64,000 bases of DNA from Pseudomonas chlororaphis subsp. piscium (GTDB lineage Bacteria; Pseudomonadota; Gammaproteobacteria; Pseudomonadales; Pseudomonadaceae): assembly GCF_003850345.1 (NCBI RefSeq), contig NZ_CP027707.1, forward strand, positions 2,170,001 to 2,234,000, written 5' to 3'. The notes under the pieces were generated by a model. It did no database searches. It saw only the letters and a program-made list of their open reading frames with translations, and had not been told where the DNA came from. Made by a program: the position numbers and the translations under genes. Position 1 is the first letter of the stretch. Every line of letters begins with the position of its first letter. Positions 45,805 to 54,677 of this stretch are shown here, one piece after another.

Positions 45805-48485
45805 GTTGCTGGATAAAGCTGGGCATCGACCCTACCACCGATGAAACGCTGATTCGCAATGCCTATCGTGCCCGTCTGCCGGAGCATCACCCGGAGACCG
45901 ATCCCGAAGGCTTCCAGGCGCTGCGCCAGGCTTACGAAAGCGCTCTGCGGCTGGTGCGAGACAACGAGCAGGAGCTTGAGGAGTCGCAGGAGAGCGAGCC
46001 GGAGCCCTCACAGGCGATCCTCGATTTTGATGCGCTGCTGAGTGATCCGGCGCGCCGCTTCAATCCGGATGCCTGGCAGGCCTTTATCAAGACACTGGAT
46101 CAACTGCCGCTCGGCCTGCTCGATGACCTGCGCTGGGAGTTGTTCCAGCAGACGGCCAACGCCGGGCCGCTTTCCTACCGTTGCGCGGGCCTGCTGGCCC
46201 AGCGCATGGGCTGGGAGCATCAGTTGCTGGAGCTGGGTTTCGACCAGGCCCGGCATGTCGAGGACTATCTGAACCGGATCAAGACCCCGGACCCATTCGA
46301 TACGGCGCTGATGGGGAGCTGGTCGGAACCGGCGCAGACCGAAAGCCTGTGGTACGCGCGCAGTCTCGACTTCATCTTCGACCGGCGACCGCTCCACGAA
46401 TACGAAGGTTTCGCCAGCCAGCACACCTGCCTGCCGTTACCGAACGATGCGCTCTTCATCAAGCGCTTGCTGGTGCAATTCACCCAGGCCGGTATCGGTG
46501 GTCCGGGGCTGCTGCAGTTGTGCGTCGAACAGCAGCGCGAAGCGCCGGATGATGTGGACTGGCTTTACCTGTTGGCGTGCCAGAACAGCCTGCTGGGGCT
46601 GGACGATCAGGCGTTGCCTTGCTGGGTCCGGCTTTGGCAGGAGCATCGTCATCCCAAGGCTGAGAGCCAATTGTTGGCGTTGTGCGCCAAACGTCAGCCG
46701 GACTTTTTGCCGCTGCTGATTCAGGCCTTTGATCGTCTGGAGAACTTCAGCGACTGGTCCACCGATCTCGCCCACGTCACCCAGGAATATGGCAGCCCTT
46801 CACAACGTCCCGAGACGCTGATCCGCTGGCTCGGCGTTGGCCGGCTCGAGCTGCAGGGGTTGGCGCGGGCCTTTATCGATTGGCGGATGACCGGCGACGA
46901 GTTGCCCTTGCTGGCGCAGTTGCTTGGCCAGAACACCGATACCCGGTTGTTGCGCCTGTACCGGCATGCCTGGGCCTTGCACCGTGGCGCAGCAGAGCTG
47001 TTGCAACAGGTGCTGGACGAGCCGCAGCCGCTGGATGCCCTCGAAGCTCTGGTGCTGAGCGGGTTCAAGGACCAGGCCGGGCAGCACCTGCGCTGGTTGA
47101 GCCAGGCGCCGATTCCGTTGGCGATGAAAGCCTTCATCGATGAGGGGGCTGCTTCAGCGCAACTGGCCGCCGCGCTGACGACCGGTGAGCCGCACCAGAT
47201 CTGCCGTTTGTGGCTGCGCCGATTGCGTCCTTACGGTGACGCCGCCCTGGAGCGTATCGCCGAGTCTTTCGAATTGGGCGATACAGATTCCGCTAGCGAT
47301 GTGTCGGAGCTGAACTTGCTGCTTGAACTGAGCCAGCGCGGCGTAGTGTTGCCGCCACCAGGGACGGGAGAGGCGGTCTGGCACTGGTACGCCCATACGC
47401 TGTTCCTGATGGCATTGCTGGAGCAGCCGGAACGCTGGTGGCAATTGATCGACCCGCAGTGCCTGGAGCGCCTGGCGCTCAATCCGTCCCATCCGCTCAG
47501 CCGGCTGCAACCGCAGCTTGCCCAGTTACAGCGCGAACAGGGTGACCTGAGCGCTTTGCTCGGCTGGCTGCAATTGGACGATCCGGTGCATGCCTTGCTC
47601 GACCGACAGTTGCTTGGCGTCCAGGAAGCGCTCGACAGTGCGCGGTTGTTGAGCAACGAGCGCCTGTTCGCATGCCTGCGCGGTGACCTGCCGGCCTTCG
47701 CGGACGATTTGCTCGGGCGCATGCTCCTGAGTGGCGTGCTCTATCACGACCCGGTGATCGATGCGCAGCAGCGTCGATATCTGCTCGACCGGATTACCGA
47801 AATCACCAATCCCCAGGACTGGTTCGACGGCTTCCGCCACGGCCTGATCAAGGGCGAGCCGCCACGGCCGCCGCAGCAGACGCTGGCCGAAGACGAAGGG
47901 ATCGACAGCGAGGCCTTTTACCTGGCCCTCGATGTGCTCAAGGGGCTGGTGCGTTACGGCAGTGCCGGTGTGCCGCGGCAGAAAGTGCTGCTGCGCATGC
48001 AGCGGGCCAAGGACAACCCGGAACACGGACTCGGCCTGCGCTTTGCCTTCAGTGCGTTGCTGTCCTGGAGCGAACCTCTGCTGCTGGCCAAGGGCGACAG
48101 CCGTCCGACACCCGCCGCGGCGTTCTGGCGGCTGGGCACGCGGCTGGGGCGTGGGGCGTTCTTCTGGCAGGTACTGGGCACTGTGCTGGTCACCCCGGTG
48201 GCTGCGTTATTCAGCGGCACGTCGCTGTCCGCGATCGTGGTGTCGTTGCTCGGCACCGTGTTTTTGCTCGGGGTGGTTCTGCGCCGTCTGCATGATATAG
48301 GCCGTGGCATTCCGACCTTGCTGGTGCTGGGCTGTCTGTCGGCGTTCTTTCCGTTTCTGTCGCTGATCCTGTTCGCCTTTCCTGGCGACAAACTGCCCAA
48401 CCGCTATGGCGTACCGCCGGACAGCGCCGGTGAGGATGCGCTGCCCGGTGGTTTGCAGGCCAGCTTACGGCGGCTCAACGGCTAG
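45801..48485 (+). CDS. Large J-domain membrane protein (DjlB/DjlC-like) with C-terminal DUF805
   Basis: 894 residues. The N-terminal ~60 residues are a J domain (CWIKLGIDPTTDETLIRNAY; DPEGFQALRQAYESALRLV) whose loop is HHPETD, that is HPE rather than the usual HPD. A middle region of roughly 650 residues is helical and repeat-like, rich in Leu, Gln and Trp (e.g. WLYLLACQNSLLGLDDQALP). The last ~110 residues are a DUF805-type domain with about three membrane helices (FWQVLGTVLVTPVAALF; IVVSLLGTVFLLGVVL; LSAFFPFLSLILFAF) and LRRLHDIGRGIP. The protein is therefore probably anchored in the inner membrane with the J domain in the cytosol, to stimulate HscC encoded convergently. E. coli DjlB/DjlC are about half this length. 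Confidence 0.82.
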   Translation: MSCWIKLGIDPTTDETLIRNAYRARLPEHHPETDPEGFQALRQAYESALRLVRDNEQELEESQESEPEPSQAILDFDALLSDPARRFNPDAWQAFIKTLDQLPLGLLDDLRWELFQQTANAGPLSYRCAGLLAQRMGWEHQLLELGFDQARHVEDYLNRIKTPDPFDTALMGSWSEPAQTESLWYARSLDFIFDRRPLHEYEGFASQHTCLPLPNDALFIKRLLVQFTQAGIGGPGLLQLCVEQQREAPDDVDWLYLLACQNSLLGLDDQALPCWVRLWQEHRHPKAESQLLALCAKRQPDFLPLLIQAFDRLENFSDWSTDLAHVTQEYGSPSQRPETLIRWLGVGRLELQGLARAFIDWRMTGDELPLLAQLLGQNTDTRLLRLYRHAWALHRGAAELLQQVLDEPQPLDALEALVLSGFKDQAGQHLRWLSQAPIPLAMKAFIDEGAASAQLAAALTTGEPHQICRLWLRRLRPYGDAALERIAESFELGDTDSASDVSELNLLLELSQRGVVLPPPGTGEAVWHWYAHTLFLMALLEQPERWWQLIDPQCLERLALNPSHPLSRLQPQLAQLQREQGDLSALLGWLQLDDPVHALLDRQLLGVQEALDSARLLSNERLFACLRGDLPAFADDLLGRMLLSGVLYHDPVIDAQQRRYLLDRITEITNPQDWFDGFRHGLIKGEPPRPPQQTLAEDEGIDSEAFYLALDVLKGLVRYGSAGVPRQKVLLRMQRAKDNPEHGLGLRFAFSALLSWSEPLLLAKGDSRPTPAAAFWRLGTRLGRGAFFWQVLGTVLVTPVAALFSGTSLSAIVVSLLGTVFLLGVVLRRLHDIGRGIPTLLVLGCLSAFFPFLSLILFAFPGDKLPNRYGVPPDSAGEDALPGGLQASLRRLNG

Positions 48486-50173
48486 AGACGCAGTTGATCC
48501 AGCGCCTTGTTCAGTTGGGTCCGATGGCTGGCAATCTCCGCCGGTTGCTGGCCGCCGAGCACGGCGGTGAAGGTGTCCAACCAGTCGGCGATGCGCTCGC
48601 GCTCGTCGCCCAGGCTTTGCATCCACGCCCGTTCCAGCCGTGCCAGCAGCGTGCGGTTGGGCAGGGCGTCGCGGGGGTGGATTTTCAGCGCGGTCAGCCG
48701 CTCATGGCTAGCTTGTCGGGATTGCGCATCGAGCCCGGTGGGGCTGCGGTCGATGCTGTGGCTATGACGTTCGCCGCTGGCCAGCAGGGTGACGTCGACT
48801 TCGAGCAGGCCGTTGATGTCATAGCTGAAGCGTACGTCCAGGGATTGGATCTGTTCGCTGGGCGTCAGGGGCACGTCGAAGGAATCGATGAAAATATTGT
48901 CCCGCACCCAGGGCCGCTCGCCCTGGTACACCGCAATGCGGATAAACGCCTGATGTGGGTGAGTGGTGTAGAACTGCTGCACCCGTGACGTCGGGATCAC
49001 CGTGTTGCGCTCGATGATCGGCGAAAAGGCCCCGCTGACCTGTTCGCCGCGACTGGTCGAAATCCCCAGGGTGTAGGGGCAGACGTCAGTCAGGATCAAT
49101 TCTTCGATGGCCCCGTCCCGGGCCTTGCAGGCGGCCTGGGTGGCCGCGCCCAGTGCGACAATCGTATCCGGATCGAGGTGGCGGTAAGGCAGGCGTCCGA
49201 AGAGCGTGGCGACCATTTGCTGCACCGCCGGCATCCGGGTGGCGCCGCCCACCAGCACCAGGCTGTCGAGGTCGCGGGGCTTGAGGCGGGCATCGCGCAG
49301 GGCCTGTTCGATGGGCGCGCGCAAGCGGGCCAGTAGCGGCTCCCAGATCTTCAGCGCCAGCGTTTCGTCCAGGGTCCATGCATATGACCGGTCGCCATGA
49401 CGCCAGCTCAGTGACTGAGTGCCGTCGGCGAGTTTGCACTTGAGCTGTTCCAGGGCGTCACCCAGGCTGGCCATGCCCTGGGCGTCGATCTGCTCCGGGG
49501 TGAGTTGCCAGTCCTTGAGGCAGGCCTGCAGCAGGGCCTCGGTAAAGTCCTCGCCGCCCAGGAAGTTGTCGCCGGTGGAGGCGTGCACTTCAATCAACGG
49601 CAGTGCGTATTCCAGCACCGTGACGTCGAAGGTGCCGCCGCCCAGGTCGAAGATCAGCGTGCGTTCGAACTTCTGTTCATGCAGCCCGTAGGCCATGGCG
49701 GCCGCGGTCGGCTCGTTGATCAGTCGCGACACTGTCAGGCCTGCCAGTTCGGCGGCGAATAACGTGCGCTTGCGTTGTTCGTCGCTGAAGTAGGCCGGCA
49801 CCGAAATCACCGCTTCCTGCACCGGATGGCCGAGAAAGGCTTCGGCATCCTGTTTGAGCGAGCCGATCACCAGCGCCGAGAGTTCTTCCGGGCTGAACGG
49901 CCGGCCGCCCAGTTCGAGGCGCTTGTCGCTGCCCATGAAGCGCTTGAAGGCGGCGACCGTGCGTTCCGGGTGGGTTGTCAGGCGGGCCCGCGCGGCTTTG
50001 CCCACCAGGATGCTGTCGTCTTCATCGAGGCTGACCACCGATGGGGTGAGGACATCGCCGAGGGCGTTGGGGATCAACTGGGCGCGGCCGTCCTGCCAGA
50101 CGGCGATCAGGCTGTTGGTGGTGCCAAGGTCAATGCCCAGCAGGGCCGGGCGGGGGAGGGTTGCATCCTGCAT
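48482..50173 (-). CDS. hscC: Hsp70-family chaperone HscC
   Basis: 563 residues, shorter than DnaK (about 640) because the C-terminal lid is reduced. The ATPase domain is complete: phosphate 1 GIDLGTTNSLIAVW, connect 1 NEPTAAAMAYGL, phosphate 2 FDLGGGTFDVTV, adenosine VLVGGATRMPAVQ. The beta substrate domain follows (DVCPYTLGIST, NTVIPTSRVQQFYT). E. coli HscC (Hsc62) works with DjlC and has been linked to sigma-70. The stop codon (48482-48484) overlaps that of the J-protein gene on the other strand (48483-48485) within the palindrome CTAG. No terminator separates them. Confidence 0.92.
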   Translation of the reverse strand: MQDATLPRPALLGIDLGTTNSLIAVWQDGRAQLIPNALGDVLTPSVVSLDEDDSILVGKAARARLTTHPERTVAAFKRFMGSDKRLELGGRPFSPEELSALVIGSLKQDAEAFLGHPVQEAVISVPAYFSDEQRKRTLFAAELAGLTVSRLINEPTAAAMAYGLHEQKFERTLIFDLGGGTFDVTVLEYALPLIEVHASTGDNFLGGEDFTEALLQACLKDWQLTPEQIDAQGMASLGDALEQLKCKLADGTQSLSWRHGDRSYAWTLDETLALKIWEPLLARLRAPIEQALRDARLKPRDLDSLVLVGGATRMPAVQQMVATLFGRLPYRHLDPDTIVALGAATQAACKARDGAIEELILTDVCPYTLGISTSRGEQVSGAFSPIIERNTVIPTSRVQQFYTTHPHQAFIRIAVYQGERPWVRDNIFIDSFDVPLTPSEQIQSLDVRFSYDINGLLEVDVTLLASGERHSHSIDRSPTGLDAQSRQASHERLTALKIHPRDALPNRTLLARLERAWMQSLGDERERIADWLDTFTAVLGGQQPAEIASHRTQLNKALDQLRL

Positions 50174-50281
50174 GATCGATCTCGTGGGGCGTCACAAAAA
50201 ACGCGACCCTACAGGTTGCGCCAAACCCTGGCAATTGCTGCCCGGTTGATCTGTCAGGCCGGAGATTGCATGTTCGTCCGT

Positions 50282-53200
50282 TCAGGCCAGCAGGGCTTTC
50301 AAACCCTCCAGCGGCAACGGTCGGCTGTGCAGGTAACCCTGATACAGGTGGCAGCCCAGGCCTTGCAGGAACTCGAGCTGCTCCGCGGTTTCCACGCCTT
50401 CGGCGATCACGTTCAAGTCCAGGCTGCGGGCCATGGCGACGATGGCGCGCACTATCTCCGCGTCGTTGGGGTCGTGGGTCGCGTCGCGAACGAAAGACTG
50501 GTCGATCTTCAGCGCATCCACCGGCAAGCGCTTGAGGTAGGTCAGCGACGAATAACCGGTGCCGAAGTCGTCCATGGCGAAACTCACGCCGAGTTTTTTC
50601 AGGCGCCGCATCTTGCTGATGGTGTCTTCCAGGTTCTGGATCACGATGCCTTCGGTGATTTCCAGCTTCAGCAGCGAAGACGGCAACTGGTAATGGCTCA
50701 GGCTGCGCTCTATGCGCTCGACGAAGTCGTTCTGGCGGAACTGCCGCGGGCTGATGTTCACGCACAGGCTGAAATCGAGCGGGTTCACCAGGCCTTCGGT
50801 GATCAGCTGGCTGAAGGCCTGGCAGGCTTCGTCGAGAATCCAGGTGCCGACCTCGAGGATCAGGCCGCTGTCTTCCAGGACCTTGATGAACTCGGTGGGC
50901 GATTGCGCCCCCAGTTCGGGGTGGTGCCAGCGCACCAGGGCTTCAGCGCCGACGATGCGGTTGTCGCGGGCATCGACCTGGGGCTGGAAGTGCAGGCTGA
51001 ACTCGCCCCGGGACAGGGCCAGGCGCAGGTCGGTTTCCATGCGCAGGCGCTCGCTGGCGGCTTTCTGCATGGTGTTGTGGAACATCTGGGTGGTGTTGCG
51101 CCCGGAGTCCTTGGCCCGGTACAGCGCGATATCGGCGCGCTTGAGCAGGTCGGTGGGGGTCGAGCCGTGATCGGGAATCAGGGCCACGCCTATGCTCGGG
51201 GTCACCTGCAGGCGCTGGCCGTCGAGGAACATCGGCTCGGACAGCAGTTCACGCAGGGTGTCGGCCAGTTCCCGCACCTGATCGCTGACTTCGCTGCGGC
51301 TACCTTCCAGGCCGCTGAGCAGGACCACGAACTCGTCGCCGCCCAGGCGCGCCACGGTGTCTTCCATGCGCACGCTGGCTTCGAGCCGCGCGGTGACGAT
51401 CTTCAGCACGGTATCGCCCACCGGGTGACCGAGGGAATCGTTGATGTGCTTGAAATGGTCCAGGTCGAGGAACAGCAGGGCGCCGCGCAGGTTGTGGCGC
51501 TTGAGCAGGGCGATCTGCTGGCTCAGGCGATCCATCAGCAGGGCGCGGTTGGGCAGGTTGGTCAGCGGGTCGTGGTAGGCCAGGTGGCGAATCTGCGCCT
51601 GGGCGTTTTTCAGCAGGCTGACGTCCCGCGCGGTGAGCAGCAGGCAGGCGGTTTCATTGAGGGTGATGGGTTCGACCGACACCTCGACCGTCAGGATGTC
51701 TCCGCGCTTGTTGCGGCCGAGCATTTCCAGGTGATTGACCCGGCCTTTGATCTGCAGCTCGGCGAGCAGGATCGAGCGCTGTTTTTCCTCGGCCCAGATA
51801 CCGACCTGATACACGGTGCGGCCGATCACTTCTTCGGCGCGGTAACCGGTCAACCGGCAGAAGCCATCGTTGACCTCCAGGTAACGCCCGGTGTCGCGCT
51901 CAGTGATGGTGATGGCGTCGGGGCTGGAGTGGAATGCCTTGGCGAACTTCTCTTCGCTGGCCTTGAGCGCGGCCTCGGAGCGTTGCTGCTGGGTGATGTC
52001 GCGCAGCGTGGTGACAATGCAGGGCTGTTTGTCGACGGTGATCTGCCGGCTGGAAATGATGCAGGTCAGGGGTTGCCCGTCCTTGTGCCGGACCATCACC
52101 GCGACGTTGTTCAGCGCCTGTTCGCGGATCACCTGCTCGACCCGCTGCAGGCGCTGCGCGGAGTCGTCCCAGAGGCCGATCTGGTCGGCGCTGCGGTTGA
52201 GCACTTCGTCGAGGGTCCAGCCGAAGGTCTGGGTGAAGCTGGAGTTGATCTCGATGAACTGTCCGGTTTCCTGGAGTGTGACGCAGATCGGGTCCGGGCT
52301 GACCTGGAACAGGCTGGCGAATTTCTCCTCGGACGTCACCAGGCGCTGCTCGCGTTCGACCTGTTCGGTGATGTCCAGCAAGGTCCCGGCCATGCGCAGC
52401 GGATGGCCCTGCTCGTCGCGGTAGAGGCGGGCGCGGCTTTCCAAAAAGCGTGACGAACCGTCGGCCAGCTGTACGCGGTAGGTCAGCTGATAATTGCCCG
52501 CCGGGCCTTCGCGCAGGCTGCGGTAGGCGTTGCGCATGCTGTCGCGTTCTTCGTCGGGCACACCCTCGAAAAACGCATCGAAGGACTCGTGGAAGGGTAT
52601 CGGCTCCAGGCCATGCAGCTGTGCGGCGCGGGCCGAGCCATAGAGCATGCCGCTGGGAATGTGCCAGTCCCAGGTGCCGAGCTGGGCCGAGTCCAGGGCC
52701 AGATCGAGGCGTTCCTGGCTGTCCTTGAGGGCCTGTTCGGCGAGCTTGCGTTCGCTGGTGTCGAGAAAGGTGCTGAGCAGGTAGGCCTGGCCTTCCAGCT
52801 CGACTTTCTGGGCGCTGAGAATGCCGTCGTGAATCTGCCCATTGCTGGCGCGCAGTTGCACCTCGAGGGTGGCGGCCTGGCCGCGCTTCTGTACTGCCTT
52901 GACCATTTGCGCCCGTTGTTCCGGGTCGACCCACAGGCCCAGTTCGAGGGTGGTGCGGCCGATGACGTGCTGCACCGGCCAGCCGAAGAGGATTTCGAAG
53001 TACTGGTTGGCTTCGCTGATCAGGCCATCTTCCAGGCGGGTCAGCAGCACCATGTTCGGGCACAGGTGAAACAGCGTGGCAAAGCGTTTTTCCGAGCTGC
53101 TGAGGGCCTGTTCCCGCTGGCGTTGATGGGTGATTTCGCGAATCACCCCGATCATTCGGGGCTTGCCGTGTTTGTCCGGCAGCACGCTGCCATTGATTTC

Positions 53201-53560
53201 CAGCCAGTGCAGGCTGCCGTCGGGCCAGCGGATGCGGTGATGCATCGCCTGCTCCAGCGGCGCGCCGGCCAGCACCGAATGGAAGGCTCGAATGGTTTTG
53301 GCGCGATCTTCCTCGGGCAGCAGGTCGAGGTATTCCAGGTCTTTGGGCAGCGTCTGGCGCGGATCGAAGCCAAACAGCGCCTGGGTGCCCCGCGACCAGC
53401 TGATTTGCCCGCTTTCGATGTCCCAGTACCAGGCGCCCAGCCGTGCGCCATTGAGCGCGGCGAGCAGCTGCGGGGCGCTCTCCCAGCTTTGCTCCGACTG
53501 TTTAGGGTCGAGCGCGTGAATGCGCGGCATGGGCGGTAGACGGTCAGCGGGTTTTGGCAT
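50282..53560 (-). CDS. Five-PAS GGDEF-EAL c-di-GMP enzyme
   Basis: 1092 residues, no membrane segment. Five PAS domains, roughly residues 28-150, 155-275, 280-410, 415-530 and 540-655 (e.g. ALFGFDPRQTLP; LFGWPVQHVIGRT; QTFGWTLDEVLNRS; LTGYRAEEVIGRT). A GGDEF domain (about 665-830) follows with ARLGGDEF and an I-site RMED five residues earlier, then an EAL domain (about 840-1090) with GAEALVRWHHPE, VNISPRQF, EITEG, MDDFGTGYSSL, KIDQSFV and IAEGVET. Both catalytic sites look intact, so it may make or degrade c-di-GMP depending on the PAS signal. The second PAS-domain boundary is approximate. ATG 53560; an internal ATG at 53530 is possible. Confidence 0.88.
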   Translation of the reverse strand: MPKPADRLPPMPRIHALDPKQSEQSWESAPQLLAALNGARLGAWYWDIESGQISWSRGTQALFGFDPRQTLPKDLEYLDLLPEEDRAKTIRAFHSVLAGAPLEQAMHHRIRWPDGSLHWLEINGSVLPDKHGKPRMIGVIREITHQRQREQALSSSEKRFATLFHLCPNMVLLTRLEDGLISEANQYFEILFGWPVQHVIGRTTLELGLWVDPEQRAQMVKAVQKRGQAATLEVQLRASNGQIHDGILSAQKVELEGQAYLLSTFLDTSERKLAEQALKDSQERLDLALDSAQLGTWDWHIPSGMLYGSARAAQLHGLEPIPFHESFDAFFEGVPDEERDSMRNAYRSLREGPAGNYQLTYRVQLADGSSRFLESRARLYRDEQGHPLRMAGTLLDITEQVEREQRLVTSEEKFASLFQVSPDPICVTLQETGQFIEINSSFTQTFGWTLDEVLNRSADQIGLWDDSAQRLQRVEQVIREQALNNVAVMVRHKDGQPLTCIISSRQITVDKQPCIVTTLRDITQQQRSEAALKASEEKFAKAFHSSPDAITITERDTGRYLEVNDGFCRLTGYRAEEVIGRTVYQVGIWAEEKQRSILLAELQIKGRVNHLEMLGRNKRGDILTVEVSVEPITLNETACLLLTARDVSLLKNAQAQIRHLAYHDPLTNLPNRALLMDRLSQQIALLKRHNLRGALLFLDLDHFKHINDSLGHPVGDTVLKIVTARLEASVRMEDTVARLGGDEFVVLLSGLEGSRSEVSDQVRELADTLRELLSEPMFLDGQRLQVTPSIGVALIPDHGSTPTDLLKRADIALYRAKDSGRNTTQMFHNTMQKAASERLRMETDLRLALSRGEFSLHFQPQVDARDNRIVGAEALVRWHHPELGAQSPTEFIKVLEDSGLILEVGTWILDEACQAFSQLITEGLVNPLDFSLCVNISPRQFRQNDFVERIERSLSHYQLPSSLLKLEITEGIVIQNLEDTISKMRRLKKLGVSFAMDDFGTGYSSLTYLKRLPVDALKIDQSFVRDATHDPNDAEIVRAIVAMARSLDLNVIAEGVETAEQLEFLQGLGCHLYQGYLHSRPLPLEGLKALLA

Positions 53561-53641
53561 GAGCAGCGGGCCCTGGGCTGAAAAGAGCGTTGGGCGCGGG
53601 TTCAGGCAATCAACGGGGGGGCATAAGTCATTCCGGGACGC

Positions 53642-54532
53642 TTACGCCTTGGTCCCTGGCCAATCGACTTGTGCATCCAGTAAGGCCATGAAAGCCCGCG
53701 CAGCATTCGACAGCGTCCGTTCGGTATGCAGGATATAGCCTAGCTGGCGAGTGAGCTGTATGCCCGGTAAAGGAATGCGCGCCACCTGATCGTCGAGCAT
53801 GGTGCGGGGCAGTACGCTCCAGGCCAGGCCGATGGACACCATCATCTTGATGGTTTCCAGGTAGTTAGTGCTCATGGCGATGTTCGGGGTCAGGCCCTGG
53901 GCCTCGAACAGGCGCTGGACAATATGGTGAGTAAAGGTGTTGCCGCCGGGAAATACCGCCGGATGCAGGGCGATATCGGCCAGGCTGACCGTGCCGTTGC
54001 TCACCAGCGGGTGCTCGGGGGCGGCGACGAAGTCCAGTGGGTCGTCCCACACCGGCGTGGCCTTGACCAGCGTATGGGGCTCGGGGGCCAGGGTGATCAC
54101 CGCCAGCTCGGCGCGACCGTGGAGGATCTCTTCGTAGGCCACTTCCGAGTCGAGAAACTGGATGTCCAGGGCCACGTCCGGGTAACGCCGGGTAAAGGCG
54201 CGCAGCAAGGGCGGCAAGCGGTGCAGGCCGATATGGTGGCTGGTGGCCAGGGTCAGGCGGCCGCTGACTTCGCCGGTCAGGTTGGTCAGCGCCCGACGGG
54301 TGTCGTCCAGCACGTTGAGGATCTGATAGGCCCGCGGCAGCAGGGCGCGCCCGGCCTCGGTCAGGCCCACTTCGCGGCCCAGGCGATCGAACAGCCGCAC
54401 ATTGAGTTGTTGCTCAAGGCCGGCAATGCGCTTGCTGATGGCCGGCTGGGTCAGGTGCAGGCGCTCGCCGGCCCCGGAGAAGCTGCCGGTTTCGGCAATC
54501 GCGATAAAGGCATTGAGGTTGGCCAGGTCCAT
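53642..54532 (-). CDS. LysR-family regulator divergent from leuC
   Basis: 296 residues: winged helix (LNAFIAIAETGSFSGAGERLHLTQPAISKRIAGLEQQLN) and effector domain (GRLTLATSHHIGLHRLPPLL). The CysB/LysR-type fold is clear. It lies 145 bases from leuC on the opposite strand, as in P. aeruginosa (PA3122), so control of leucine synthesis by an isopropylmalate-like signal is likely but unproven. The shared interval is A+T-rich (e.g. aaagtataaaaaatatgaat), with no certain operator. Confidence 0.88.
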   Translation of the reverse strand: MDLANLNAFIAIAETGSFSGAGERLHLTQPAISKRIAGLEQQLNVRLFDRLGREVGLTEAGRALLPRAYQILNVLDDTRRALTNLTGEVSGRLTLATSHHIGLHRLPPLLRAFTRRYPDVALDIQFLDSEVAYEEILHGRAELAVITLAPEPHTLVKATPVWDDPLDFVAAPEHPLVSNGTVSLADIALHPAVFPGGNTFTHHIVQRLFEAQGLTPNIAMSTNYLETIKMMVSIGLAWSVLPRTMLDDQVARIPLPGIQLTRQLGYILHTERTLSNAARAFMALLDAQVDWPGTKA

Positions 54533-54677
54533 GGTCGTATTCCAGTCGGTTATCCAAAGTATAAAAAATATGAATTTGAGTTATTTAATGTAACGCCATA
54601 GCATCAGCCTCACAAGCCAAGGGGTTATTGACCGGTGTCAGAGACCCGTGGCATAGAAAATGATGAGGAACCGTCTG

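Noticed and set aside
49775..52453. An 892-codon plus-strand frame
   Set aside because: It lies antisense to hscC and the PAS-GGDEF-EAL gene, which have clear domains; the product is low in complexity.
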